From Sinorhizobium americanum (lineage in GTDB: Bacteria > Pseudomonadota > Alphaproteobacteria > Rhizobiales > Rhizobiaceae): a stretch of DNA of 64,000 nt. The stretch spans positions 37,397-101,396 of the forward strand of contig NZ_LNQC01000036.1 of the NCBI RefSeq assembly GCF_001651855.1. The letters run 5' to 3'. A model generated the notes under the pieces. It was not told the origin of the DNA. It was given only the letters and a program-made list of their open reading frames with translations, and made no database searches. The position numbers were made by a program, and so were the translations under genes. This document shows positions 1 to 8,206 of this stretch, in pieces (the stretch's first letter is position 1; every line of letters starts with the position of its first letter).

Positions 1-821
1 GGCTGACGACTGCGCCGGACGGCAAGGCGATCCAGACCGTTCACTATGAGAAGGATGGTGTCGAGCACAGCCTCTCGCCGAAGCTCGTCATCCTGTCCGC
101 CGGCGCCGTGCAATCGGCCGTGCTGCTGCTGCGCTCGGCCGATGACCGCAACCCGGCCGGGCTCGCCAACCGCTCCGACCAGGTCGGCCGCAATTTCATG
201 AATCACAATTCGAGCGCGGTGATTGCCCTCAGCCCCTGGTATCGCAACGACTCCGTCTACCAGAAGACCTTCGGCCTCAACGATTTCTATCTCTCGGACG
301 GTGAGGGCGGGCCGCCGCTTGGCAATATCCAGCTGCTCGGCCGCGTCTCCGGCGCGATCCTGAAGGCCAACATGCGGTCGATGCCGGAATGGCTGCTCGG
401 CCAGGTTTCTTCCCGCGCCATCGACTTCTACGCCATGAGCGAGGATCTGCCCTCGCCCGAGAGCCGCATCATGGTCGACGGCGACCGCATCCTGCTCCAA
501 TGGGTACGCACCAATTGGCAGGCGCACCTGAAGCTCGTCGCCAAGCTGAAGGGAGTGCTGAAGCAGGCGGGCTTTCCGGTGGTGCTGGCCAGGGCCTTCG
601 ACAAGCGGACGCCGTCGCACCAGTGTGGAACGGTCCGGATCGGCAACGACCCAGGGCAGGCGCCGCTCGACGTCTATTGCCGCACCTTCGATCATCCTAA
701 TCTCTTCGTCGTCGATGCCAGTTTCCTGCCGACTTCCGCGGCCGTCAACCCGGCGCTGACGGTCGCGGCCCAGGCGCTGCGCGTCGCCGATCATATCGCT
801 AAAGAGGATCTCCGGTCATGA
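1..821 (+). CDS. GMC family oxidoreductase, C-terminal part (5' end outside window)
   Basis: The reading frame is open from base 3, so the start lies upstream of the window. The visible part has the GMC (glucose-methanol-choline) flavoprotein stretch LVILSAGAVQSA near bases 85-120. It ends with the C-terminal GMC domain: the HQCGTVRIGNDP segment near 618-653, which carries the probable catalytic His, and VDASFLPTSAAVNPALT near 712-760, which lines the FAD site in the family. Enzymes of this type oxidise sugar or polyol hydroxyls using FAD. The stop overlaps the start of the next SDR gene (ATGA), so the two are translationally coupled. The substrate cannot be told from sequence. Confidence 0.9.
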   Translation, partial: LTTAPDGKAIQTVHYEKDGVEHSLSPKLVILSAGAVQSAVLLLRSADDRNPAGLANRSDQVGRNFMNHNSSAVIALSPWYRNDSVYQKTFGLNDFYLSDGEGGPPLGNIQLLGRVSGAILKANMRSMPEWLLGQVSSRAIDFYAMSEDLPSPESRIMVDGDRILLQWVRTNWQAHLKLVAKLKGVLKQAGFPVVLARAFDKRTPSHQCGTVRIGNDPGQAPLDVYCRTFDHPNLFVVDASFLPTSAAVNPALTVAAQALRVADHIAKEDLRS

Positions 822-1591
822 CGGACAAGGCACGTCCCGTCGCGATCGTCACCGGCGGCCGCCGCGGCATCGGTCTCGGCATTGCCCGGGCTCTTGCCGC
901 CGGCGGTTTCGACATCGCCATTACCGGCATCGGCGATGCGGAAGGCGTGGCGCCGGTCATCGCCGAGCTCGAGACGCTTGGGGCACGCGCCATCTTCCTC
1001 CGGGCCGACGTCGCGGATCTTTCCGGCCACCAGCCGACCGTCGACGCCGTAATCGCCGCTTTCGGCCGGATCGACTGCCTCGTCAACAATGCCGGCATTG
1101 CCTCTGTCGTGCGCGGCGATTTCCTCGAACTGGAGCCGGAGAATTTCGACACGATCGTCGGCATCAACCTGCGCGGCACGGTCTTTTTTACCCAGGCGGT
1201 GTTGAAGACCATGCTCGCGGTCGAGGGGGGCGCGTCGCGTTCGATTATCAACATCACCTCGGTTTCCGCGGCGATGACCTCGCCGGAGCGGCTTGACTAC
1301 TGCATGAGCAAGGCGGGCCTTGCCGCCTTCAGCCAAGGCCTGGCGCTGCGGCTCGCCGAGACTGGCATCGCGGTTTTCGAGGTGCGCCCGGGGATTATCC
1401 GCTCCGACATGACCGCCGCCGTCTCCGGCAAATACGATGCGCTGATCGCCGGCGGGCTGGTACCGGTCAAGCGTTGGGGCGAGCCCGACGATATCGGCAA
1501 TATCGTCTCCGGGCTAGCCAGCGGCAAGTTCGCCTTCGCCACCGGCTCGGTCATCCAGGCCGACGGGGGCCTGTCGATCAGTCGACTTTAA
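818..1591 (+). CDS. SDR family oxidoreductase (3-ketoacyl-ACP reductase type)
   Basis: A 257-residue classical short-chain dehydrogenase/reductase. The Rossmann dinucleotide motif TGGRRGIG is at residues 12-19, NNAG is near 90, a Ser in NITSVSA lies near 146, and the catalytic Y-x-x-x-K (YCMSK) is at residues 161-165. The C-terminal PGIIRSDMT segment fits the family. It is the second gene of an operon with GMC flavoproteins and starts inside the stop codon of the preceding one. It is therefore more likely to reduce or oxidise a sugar, polyol or keto-acid intermediate than to serve fatty-acid synthesis, even though automatic annotation tends to call it FabG-like. Confidence 0.92.
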   Translation: MTDKARPVAIVTGGRRGIGLGIARALAAGGFDIAITGIGDAEGVAPVIAELETLGARAIFLRADVADLSGHQPTVDAVIAAFGRIDCLVNNAGIASVVRGDFLELEPENFDTIVGINLRGTVFFTQAVLKTMLAVEGGASRSIINITSVSAAMTSPERLDYCMSKAGLAAFSQGLALRLAETGIAVFEVRPGIIRSDMTAAVSGKYDALIAGGLVPVKRWGEPDDIGNIVSGLASGKFAFATGSVIQADGGLSISRL

Positions 1592-1644
1592 GACAGCAAG
1601 GACCGCCCCGCCGGAGGCGCCGTCAGATTTATCACGCCTTGTAT

Positions 1645-1658
1645 TTGGAACGTTCCAA
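1645..1658. promoter_or_regulatory. 14-bp perfect palindrome, likely operator
   Basis: TTGGAACGTTCCAA is perfectly self-complementary with a central CG. It sits in the 89-base gap between the SDR gene and the GMC gene, 22 bases before the GMC start codon. A symmetric site with central CpG is typical of LacI-family operators, although IclR- and GntR-type regulators also use similar palindromes. No regulator gene lies beside it in this window. Confidence 0.45.
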
Positions 1659-1680
1659 TAGGGCGGTGGAGGAACGTACA

Positions 1681-3336
1681 ATGACCTTTGACTATATCAT
1701 CACCGGTGCCGGCCCGGCCGGCTGCGTGCTTGCCAACCGTCTGAGCGAGGATCCGACAGTCAAGGTGCTGCTGCTGGAAGCCGGCGGCGGCGACTGGAAC
1801 CCGCTCTTCCACATGCCGGCCGGTTTCGCCAAGATGACCAAGGGCGTGGCGAGCTGGGGCTGGCAGACGGTACCGCAGAAGCACATGAAGGGCAGGGTGC
1901 TGCGCTATACCCAGGCGAAGGTGATCGGCGGCGGCTCGTCGATCAATGCGCAGCTCTATACCCGCGGCAATGCCGTCGATTATGATCTCTGGACGAGCGA
2001 GGACGGCTGCGCCGGCTGGGACTATCGCAGCGTGCTTCCCTATTTCAAACGCGCCGAGGACAATCAGCGTTTCGCCGATGACTATCATTCCTATGGCGGG
2101 CCGCTCGGCGTCTCGATGCCCGTTTCGTCGCTGCCGATCTGCGATGCCTATATCCGCGCCGGCCAGGAGCTCGGCATCCCCTATAATCACGATTTCAACG
2201 GCAAGCAGCAGGCGGGCGTCGGCTTTTATCAGCTGACCCAGCGCAACCGCCGGCGCTCGTCCGCTTCGCTCGCCTATCTGTCGCCGATCAAGGATCGCAA
2301 GAACCTCACCGTGCGCACCGGCGCCCGCGTCGCCCGCATCCTGCTCGAAGGCAGGCGCGCCGTCGGCGTCGAAGTGGTGACCGCCAAGGGCCGCGAGACG
2401 GTCCGCGCCGAACGGGAGGTGCTGGTTTCCTCCGGCGCGATCGGCTCGCCGAAACTGCTCTTGCAGTCCGGCATCGGCCCGGCCGATCACCTGCGCTCGG
2501 TCGGCGTCGATGTCCGCCATGACCTCCCCGGCGTCGGCAGCAACCTGCAGGACCATCTCGATCTCTTCGTGATTGCCGAATGCACCGGCGACCACACCTA
2601 TGACAATGTCGCCAAGCTGCACCGCACGCTCTGGGCCGGCCTGCAATATGTGCTGTTCCGCTCCGGCCCGGTGGCCTCGTCGCTCTTCGAGACCGGCGGC
2701 TTCTGGTATGCCGATCCGAATGCCCGCTCGCCCGACATCCAGTTCCACCTCGGCCTCGGCTCGGGCATCGAAGCAGGCGTCGCGCGGCTCAAGAACGCCG
2801 GCGTGACGCTCAACTCCGCCTACCTGCATCCGCGCTCGCGCGGCACGGTGCGGCTGTCCTCCGCCGATCCGGCGGCTGCGCCGCTAATCGACCCCAACTA
2901 TTGGGAGGATCCGCATGACCGGAAGATGTCGCTAGAGGGCCTTGAGATCGCCCGCGAGATCATGCAGCAGCCGGCGCTCGAGCCTTTCGTGCTCGCTGAA
3001 CGTTTGCCGGGTAAGGATATCAAGTCCGAAGAGCAGCTCTTCGACTATGGCTGCGCCAATGCCAAGACCGATCATCATCCGGTCGGCACCTGCAAGATGG
3101 GAACGGATGCGGCGGCTGTGGTCGATCTCGAGCTGAAGGTGCGGGGGCTCGAGGGTCTGCGGGTCTGCGACAGCTCGGTCATGCCGCGGGTGCCGTCGTG
3201 CAACACCAACGGGCCGACGATCATGATGGGCGAGAAGGGGGCGGATATCATCCGCGGCCTGCCGCCGCTGCCGCCGGCCGTGTTCGAGCACGAGCGCAAC
3301 GACACGCGGCCGCGGGCCCGCGCCGATATTCGCTGA
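1681..3336 (+). CDS. GMC family oxidoreductase (choline/alcohol dehydrogenase-like)
   Basis: A full-length 551-residue GMC flavoprotein. The FAD-binding motif GAGPAGCVLANRLSE begins near residue 8. The second family signature (GGGSSINAQLYTRGN) is near residues 82-96. The C-terminal catalytic region has HHPVGTCKMG with histidines at about 465-466, and NTNGPT near 508. The start at 1681 is chosen because GGTGGAGGAACGTACA provides a Shine-Dalgarno and the protein then begins directly with the FAD fold; a longer open frame upstream only reads through the SDR gene. It probably oxidises an alcohol or polyol. It differs from the partial GMC protein at the window start, so the operon carries two such enzymes. 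Confidence 0.92.
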   Translation: MTFDYIITGAGPAGCVLANRLSEDPTVKVLLLEAGGGDWNPLFHMPAGFAKMTKGVASWGWQTVPQKHMKGRVLRYTQAKVIGGGSSINAQLYTRGNAVDYDLWTSEDGCAGWDYRSVLPYFKRAEDNQRFADDYHSYGGPLGVSMPVSSLPICDAYIRAGQELGIPYNHDFNGKQQAGVGFYQLTQRNRRRSSASLAYLSPIKDRKNLTVRTGARVARILLEGRRAVGVEVVTAKGRETVRAEREVLVSSGAIGSPKLLLQSGIGPADHLRSVGVDVRHDLPGVGSNLQDHLDLFVIAECTGDHTYDNVAKLHRTLWAGLQYVLFRSGPVASSLFETGGFWYADPNARSPDIQFHLGLGSGIEAGVARLKNAGVTLNSAYLHPRSRGTVRLSSADPAAAPLIDPNYWEDPHDRKMSLEGLEIAREIMQQPALEPFVLAERLPGKDIKSEEQLFDYGCANAKTDHHPVGTCKMGTDAAAVVDLELKVRGLEGLRVCDSSVMPRVPSCNTNGPTIMMGEKGADIIRGLPPLPPAVFEHERNDTRPRARADIR

Positions 3337-3348
3337 GGTGAGGGAAGC

Positions 3349-3666
3349 ATGATCCGCCACTGTGTTTTCATCCGCTTCCGCCCCGAGGTTAGCGAGGCCG
3401 AAAAGGCGGCGATCTTCGCCGAGATTTCCGCCTTGAAAGAGCGTCTGCCGGGGTTCCTGGCTGCGCATGTCGGCACCAATGTCAGTCCGGAGACGGGCAT
3501 GGACAAGGGTTATGGCGAAGGCTTCATCGTCGATTTTGCCGATGCAAGGGCGCGCGACGCCTATCTCGATGACGCAGATCATCGCACGACTGGCGCGAAA
3601 TTGGTTGCGGCGGCTGAAGGCGGCCTCCAAGGTATTTTCGTCTATGATCTCGAAATCCCGGACTGA
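3349..3666 (+). CDS. Dabb domain (stress-responsive alpha/beta barrel) protein
   Basis: A 105-residue protein beginning IRHCVFIRFRPEVSE and containing the GFIVDFADARARDAYL segment, which fits the dimeric alpha+beta barrel (Dabb) family. Members are small and often sit in sugar or polyketide catabolic operons, where some act as isomerases or cyclases, but most have no assigned reaction. It starts 12 bases after the GMC gene with GAGGTGAGGGAAGC as ribosome binding site, and 4 bases separate its stop from the glycerate kinase start, so it is part of the same transcript. Function is unknown beyond the fold. Confidence 0.85.
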   Translation: MIRHCVFIRFRPEVSEAEKAAIFAEISALKERLPGFLAAHVGTNVSPETGMDKGYGEGFIVDFADARARDAYLDDADHRTTGAKLVAAAEGGLQGIFVYDLEIPD

Positions 3667-3670
3667 TTCC

Positions 3671-4942
3671 ATGGCATCGATCGAGCCGCGCTCCTTCCTG
3701 ACATCCCTCTTCGAGGCCGCCGTCGTGGCGGCCGATCCTTACGCCGCCATTCGCGCGCATCTGCCGGCGCCGCCGAACGGACGCACCATCGTCGTCGGCG
3801 CGGGCAAGGCGGCAAGCCAGATGGCCGCTGCCTTTGAGCGGCTCTGGGACGGACCGATCGAAGGGGTGGTGGTCGCCCGCCATGGGCCGATCGAAAATTG
3901 CGAGCGAATCAAGGTGCTGCAATCGGCCCATCCGGTGCCGGACGAGGCGGGACTGATCGCCTCCACGGGCCTCCTCGAACGGGTCGAGGGACTGACCGAG
4001 GACGACCTCGTCATTGCGCTGGTCTCCGGCGGCGGCTCGGCGCTGCTGCCGGCGCCGCCGAATGGGCTGACGCTTGAAGACGAGATCGCCGTCAACAGGG
4101 CCTTGCTTGCCTCCGGCGCGCCGATCTCGGCGATGAACGTGGTGCGCAAGCACGTGTCGCGGATTAAGGGCGGACGGCTGGCCCTCGCCGCCTCGCCGGC
4201 GCGCGTCGTCAGCCTGGTCGTCTCGGACGTCCCGGGCGACAATCCCGCCTTCGTCGCCTCCGGCCCGACAGTGCCGGATCGCTCGAGCCTCGAAGAAGCG
4301 CGCGACATTGTTTCACGCTATGCCATGACCCTGCCCGAACGGGTGATGGCGCATCTTTCTTCCGATGCGGCGCGCGCGCCGAGCCCGGACGATCAGGCCT
4401 TTGCCGGCAACCAAGTCCATGTGATAGCTTCGGCAAGCGTGTCGCTGGAAGCTGCGGCAGCGCGGGCGCGGCAGAGCGGCATCGAAGCAATGATCCTCTC
4501 GGACGCGATTGAGGGCGAAGCGCGCGACATCGGCCGCATGCACGCCGCTCTAGCGCGCGAGGTCGCCGCGCGTAACCGCCCGTTTACAAAGCCCGTCGTG
4601 CTGCTTTCCGGCGGCGAGACGACGGTGACAATTTCGGGCAAGGACTACGGCAGAGGCGGCCGCAACAGCGAGTTCCTGCTGTCGCTGGCGCTCGATATCG
4701 ATGGCGTCGCGGGGATCGACGCGCTCGCCGCCGATACGGACGGCATCGACGGTTCCGAAGACAATGCCGGCGCCTTTGCCGACGGGGCGAGTGTCGGCCG
4801 CATGCGGGCGGCAGGCGCCGATCCCCGCACCCTTCTCGCCCGCCACGACGCCTGGTCGGCCTTCGCCGCCAGCGGCGATCTTTTCGTACCAGGTCCTACC
4901 GGCACGAATGTCAACGACTTCCGCGCGATATTGATACGCTGA
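3671..4942 (+). CDS. ttuD: Glycerate 2-kinase (MOFRL family; formerly hydroxypyruvate reductase TtuD)
   Basis: A 423-residue protein of the glycerate kinase type 2 / MOFRL family. The N-terminal domain has VVGAGKAASQMA (about residues 38-50) and ALVSGGGSALLPAPP. The C-terminal MOFRL domain has LLSGGETTVTISG, GRGGRNSEFLLSLAL and DTDGIDGSEDNAGA. These enzymes phosphorylate glycerate to 2-phosphoglycerate, and older literature named the gene ttuD in tartrate utilisation. The ATG at 3671 starts the protein just after the Dabb stop. Its place as last gene suggests that the operon's product enters central metabolism through glycerate. Confidence 0.88.
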   Translation: MASIEPRSFLTSLFEAAVVAADPYAAIRAHLPAPPNGRTIVVGAGKAASQMAAAFERLWDGPIEGVVVARHGPIENCERIKVLQSAHPVPDEAGLIASTGLLERVEGLTEDDLVIALVSGGGSALLPAPPNGLTLEDEIAVNRALLASGAPISAMNVVRKHVSRIKGGRLALAASPARVVSLVVSDVPGDNPAFVASGPTVPDRSSLEEARDIVSRYAMTLPERVMAHLSSDAARAPSPDDQAFAGNQVHVIASASVSLEAAAARARQSGIEAMILSDAIEGEARDIGRMHAALAREVAARNRPFTKPVVLLSGGETTVTISGKDYGRGGRNSEFLLSLALDIDGVAGIDALAADTDGIDGSEDNAGAFADGASVGRMRAAGADPRTLLARHDAWSAFAASGDLFVPGPTGTNVNDFRAILIR

Positions 4943-4969
4943 GCACAGCGAGACGACCGCGAGAGTGAA

Positions 4970-4999
4970 CGACCCCTCGCCACAAGGGGGGAGGGGTCG
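4970..4999. terminator. Hairpin between convergent genes (repeat-like)
   Basis: CGACCCCTC at 4970-4978 pairs with GAGGGGTCG at 4991-4999 around a G-rich loop. It lies between the convergent glycerate kinase and M3 peptidase genes. It has no T-run. The CCCCTCGCC..GGGGAGGGG composition resembles the palindromic intergenic repeats common in rhizobial chromosomes. Confidence 0.5.
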
Positions 5000-5035
5000 G
5001 CGATCCACGAGACGCGAAAGGCCGGCGAGGAAACC

Positions 5036-7099
5036 CTATGCTGCCAGTCCCTTCTTTGCCAGCATCGCCTCCGGGCTCGGCAGCTTGCCGCGGAAGGCCC
5101 TGTAGGCATCTTCCGGATCGATCGCCCCTCCGATGGAATAGATGTGGCCCTTGAGCTTGGCCGCCATCGCCGGATCGAAGGGATCGCCGGTCTCCTCAAA
5201 GGCAGCGAAGGCGTCGGCATCGAGCACCTCCGACCACATGTAGGAATAATAGCCGGCCGAGTAGCCGTCGCCCGAGAAGACATGCAGGAAATGCGGGCTG
5301 CGATGCCGCATGACGATCGCGTTCGGCAGGCCGATTTTCTCGAGCGTCGCCGCTTCAAGCGCCATCGGATCGCTGATGTTTTCCGCCGTATGATAGGTCA
5401 TGTCCACGAGCGCCGACGCGGTGAACTCGACGGTGGCGAAGCCGGAATTGAAGGTCCGCGCCGCCAGCACCTTGTCGAGCAGGGCCTGCGGCATCGGTTC
5501 GCTGGTCCGGTAGTGCACGGCGTATTTCCTCAGGATCTCCGGCACCGTCAGCCAATGTTCGTAAAGCTGCGACGGCAGTTCGACGAAGTCGCGCGAAACG
5601 CCGGTACCCGACACCGAGGGATAGGTGACGTTCGACAGCATGCCGTGCAAAGCGTGGCCGAACTCGTGGAACAGCGTGCGGGCATCGTCGATGGAAAGCA
5701 GCGCCGGCTTGCCGTCGGCGGGCTTGGCGAAGTTGCAGACATTGTAGACGATCGGGATCTCGCCGACCGCGCCGTTTCTCAGCTTCAGCTTGTGCTGCGA
5801 CTGGAAGGAGCTCATCCAGGCGCCGGAGCGCTTGGATGAGCGGGCGAAGTAGTCGCCGAGGAAGAGCGCCACGAGCTTGCCCGAAGCGTCGCGGATCTCG
5901 AAGACGCGGACGTCCGGATGGTAGGCGGCGATGCCGCTCTTTTCCGTCGCCGTAATGCCGAAGAGACGATGGGCGACGTCGAAGCACGCGTCGATGATCT
6001 TTTCAAGCTGCAGATAGGGTTTTAGCTCGCTTTCCGAGAAGCTGAATTTTTCCGCTCTCTGTTTTTCGGCATAGTGGCGCCAGTCCCAGGGCATGACGTC
6101 GTGATTGCGGCCTTCAGCGGCAATCAGCTTGGCGAGCTCCGCCTCCTCCTCCCGAGCGCGTGCCACCGCCTTTTCCCAGACGTGCAGCAACAGGCCGTTC
6201 ACCGCTTCGGGTGTCTTCGCCATGGTGTCGTCGAGCTTGAGAGCGGCGTAGTTCGGATAGCCGAGCAGCTTCGCCTTTTCCGCCCGAAGCGAAAGCGTCT
6301 CGGCGATGATGTCGCGATTGTCGGTCTCGCCGCCATTTTCTCCGCGCGCGGTCCAGGCACGGAAGGCCTGCTCGCGAAGCTCGCGGTTTTCAGAAAAGGT
6401 CAGGAACGGCTCGATGATCGAGCGCGACAGCGTCACCGCATATTTGCCGTCCTCGCCCCGGTCGCGTGCCGCTTCGGCCATCGCGTCCTTGAGGAAATCC
6501 GGAAGCCCGGCCAGCTCCTCCTCGCTCGCGAGCATGAGCGCCCAGTTCTTCTCGTCGGCCAGCACGTTCTGGCCGAATTTCGCGCCAAGGCCGGCAAGCG
6601 TTTCGTTGATTGTCGCCAGCCGCTCCTGCTCTGGCTTATCGAGCTTGGCGCCGGACTTGACGAAACCCTTCCAATGGCGCTCGAGCACGCGCGTCGCCTC
6701 GAGATCGAGACCAAGCGCCGCCCGCGTCTCCCACAGCGTGTCGATGCGGCTGAAGAGCGCCGGATTCGTGCCGACCTTCGAATAATGGCGCGACATCTTC
6801 GGTGCGATGTCGCGCTCCAGCGCCTGGATCACCTCATTGGTGTGGGCACCGGTCTTGGTCCAGAACAGCGCCGAAACACGCGACAGCTCGTCGCCGGCGA
6901 TCTCCAGAGCGACGACAGTATTGTCGAAGCTCGGCGGCTCGGGATTGTTGGCGATCGCCTCGATCTCCGCCTCGTGGCTCGCGAAGGCGGCAACGAAGGC
7001 GGGCGCGAAGTTCTCGTCGTTTATCGCCTCGAAGCGCGGCAGGCCCTCATGGCCGGTCCAATTTGTGAGGGCGGGGTTGAGCGAAGCGTCGACGGTCAT
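5036..7099 (-). CDS. M3 family metallopeptidase (peptidyl-dipeptidase Dcp / oligopeptidase A type)
   Basis: A 687-residue zinc peptidase of the thimet-oligopeptidase family. The zinc motif HEFGH lies at about residues 478-482 (bases 5654-5668), followed at family spacing by FVELPSQLYEHW, which supplies the third zinc ligand (Glu). The C-terminal YYSYMWSEVLDADAF segment is typical of Dcp/PrlC enzymes. It degrades short peptides in the cytoplasm; no signal peptide is seen. The start ATG at 7099 is preceded by AAAGGAATCTC. Whether it is a Dcp-type dipeptidase or an oligopeptidase A cannot be decided from sequence alone. Confidence 0.93.
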   Translation of the reverse strand: MTVDASLNPALTNWTGHEGLPRFEAINDENFAPAFVAAFASHEAEIEAIANNPEPPSFDNTVVALEIAGDELSRVSALFWTKTGAHTNEVIQALERDIAPKMSRHYSKVGTNPALFSRIDTLWETRAALGLDLEATRVLERHWKGFVKSGAKLDKPEQERLATINETLAGLGAKFGQNVLADEKNWALMLASEEELAGLPDFLKDAMAEAARDRGEDGKYAVTLSRSIIEPFLTFSENRELREQAFRAWTARGENGGETDNRDIIAETLSLRAEKAKLLGYPNYAALKLDDTMAKTPEAVNGLLLHVWEKAVARAREEEAELAKLIAAEGRNHDVMPWDWRHYAEKQRAEKFSFSESELKPYLQLEKIIDACFDVAHRLFGITATEKSGIAAYHPDVRVFEIRDASGKLVALFLGDYFARSSKRSGAWMSSFQSQHKLKLRNGAVGEIPIVYNVCNFAKPADGKPALLSIDDARTLFHEFGHALHGMLSNVTYPSVSGTGVSRDFVELPSQLYEHWLTVPEILRKYAVHYRTSEPMPQALLDKVLAARTFNSGFATVEFTASALVDMTYHTAENISDPMALEAATLEKIGLPNAIVMRHRSPHFLHVFSGDGYSAGYYSYMWSEVLDADAFAAFEETGDPFDPAMAAKLKGHIYSIGGAIDPEDAYRAFRGKLPSPEAMLAKKGLAA

Positions 7100-7182
7100 G
7101 AGATTCCTTTCGCATGCAGATCAGACCGGGCGTGGGATTGGGGAGCCGGTCGAATGTGAAGTGGTTGGCGGGCGCGGACTGT

Positions 7183-7824
7183 TCAAGCCCTGCGCATGCC
7201 GAAGAGCCCGGGCGCGGCGTGCCAGATCGCCTGCGCGGCAAAGCCGATGAACAGGAGCCCGGAGAGCCGGACGATGGTGAGCTCATGGCGCCGGTAGAAG
7301 CGCCGGACGACCGAGGCACCGATAATGGCGATCAGGATCACGTCGGCGATCAGGAAGCCGATCAGCGACACGGCGAGCAGCATCGGCAGGGCCTCGAATT
7401 CCAAGGCGTTGGCGGAGCTGGCGAGGAGCGCGGTGAAGGTCGCGAGCGCCACCGGGTAACCCTTGGGGTTGGTGAGCCCGAAGATCAGCCCGCGCCTGAG
7501 CGGCCGCTCGACCGTCATCAGTGCGCGATTGTCGCCCCTTGGCCGGGCCTTCAGCGCCGTCCAGCCGATCCAGGCAAGATAGGCGCCGCAGATGAGCCCG
7601 AGAGTATCGAAGATCGCCGTTCCGATCGAGCGGGCGCCGACGATGGCGACAAGTGCCAGCGTCGACCAGAGGATATCGCCGGCGAGGTGGCCGCCCATGA
7701 ACAGCGCGCCGGCTTTCCGGCCCTGGCCGGCGCCGATGCCAAGCAGTGCCAGAAAGGCGGGGCCGGGGATCAGGGTGTAGGAAAGGGCCGCAAGGAAGGC
7801 ACCGACTAAAAGCGTCTCGGACAT
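7183..7824 (-). CDS. LysE family translocator (amino-acid exporter)
   Basis: A 213-residue hydrophobic protein with about six membrane segments. The LysE/RhtB signature is near the N-terminus (LIPGPAFLALLGIGAGQGRKAG, residues about 18-39), followed by CGAYLAWIGW and GLTNPKGYPVALATF. Members of this inner-membrane family export amino acids such as lysine, homoserine, threonine or leucine. It lies upstream of the M3 peptidase on the same strand with an 83-base gap, so an exporter plus peptide-degrading enzyme could be co-transcribed. The transported substrate is unknown. Confidence 0.88.
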   Translation of the reverse strand: MSETLLVGAFLAALSYTLIPGPAFLALLGIGAGQGRKAGALFMGGHLAGDILWSTLALVAIVGARSIGTAIFDTLGLICGAYLAWIGWTALKARPRGDNRALMTVERPLRRGLIFGLTNPKGYPVALATFTALLASSANALEFEALPMLLAVSLIGFLIADVILIAIIGASVVRRFYRRHELTIVRLSGLLFIGFAAQAIWHAAPGLFGMRRA

Positions 7825-7933
7825 CTTGGAAACCCCGGTTGTGGAATTCGGTCATTCGAGCGCCCGGCGCCGATTCCGTCAAGCGGAAACGGCAGTGGCG
7901 GCGAACCGGCTTGCCCGACCTGCTTGCCAGGGA

Positions 7934-8020
7934 TCAGCCTCGGCGCGAGGGCTTTCGGAAGGTGAGAATGTCCATCGTGTCGCGGACCAAGGCCGCGATG
8001 GCTCTGATGAGCTTGCGCAT
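7934..8020 (-). CDS. Possible small cationic protein, 28 residues
   Basis: A short minus-strand frame between the LysE gene and leuB. It begins MRKLIRAIAALV, continues with RDTMDILTF and ends in a basic tail KPSRRG before TGA. GAGGGAAGACC sits directly upstream of the ATG and gives a good ribosome binding site. The N-terminal half can form a basic amphipathic helix, as in small membrane-associated proteins. I do not recognise a family. This 382-base gap (7825-8206) otherwise holds the leuB upstream region, where I see no strong promoter or leader structure. Confidence 0.4.
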   Translation of the reverse strand: MRKLIRAIAALVRDTMDILTFRKPSRRG

Positions 8021-8206
8021 GGTCTTCCCTCGCGCTGTGTGGGAACGGTGATCGCTCGCACAGGGCTATTTTCCCCCTGCCAGGCGCGCGCGACTGTTTC
8101 CAAGGGAACGCGTTCGGCGGCGCACAAATCTTTCGCCAACGCGATTTCCCTCGATACGAAGTTGCGTTAAGAACCGCCCGAGTTTTCCCCTCGAGAAGGA
8201 CTATCC

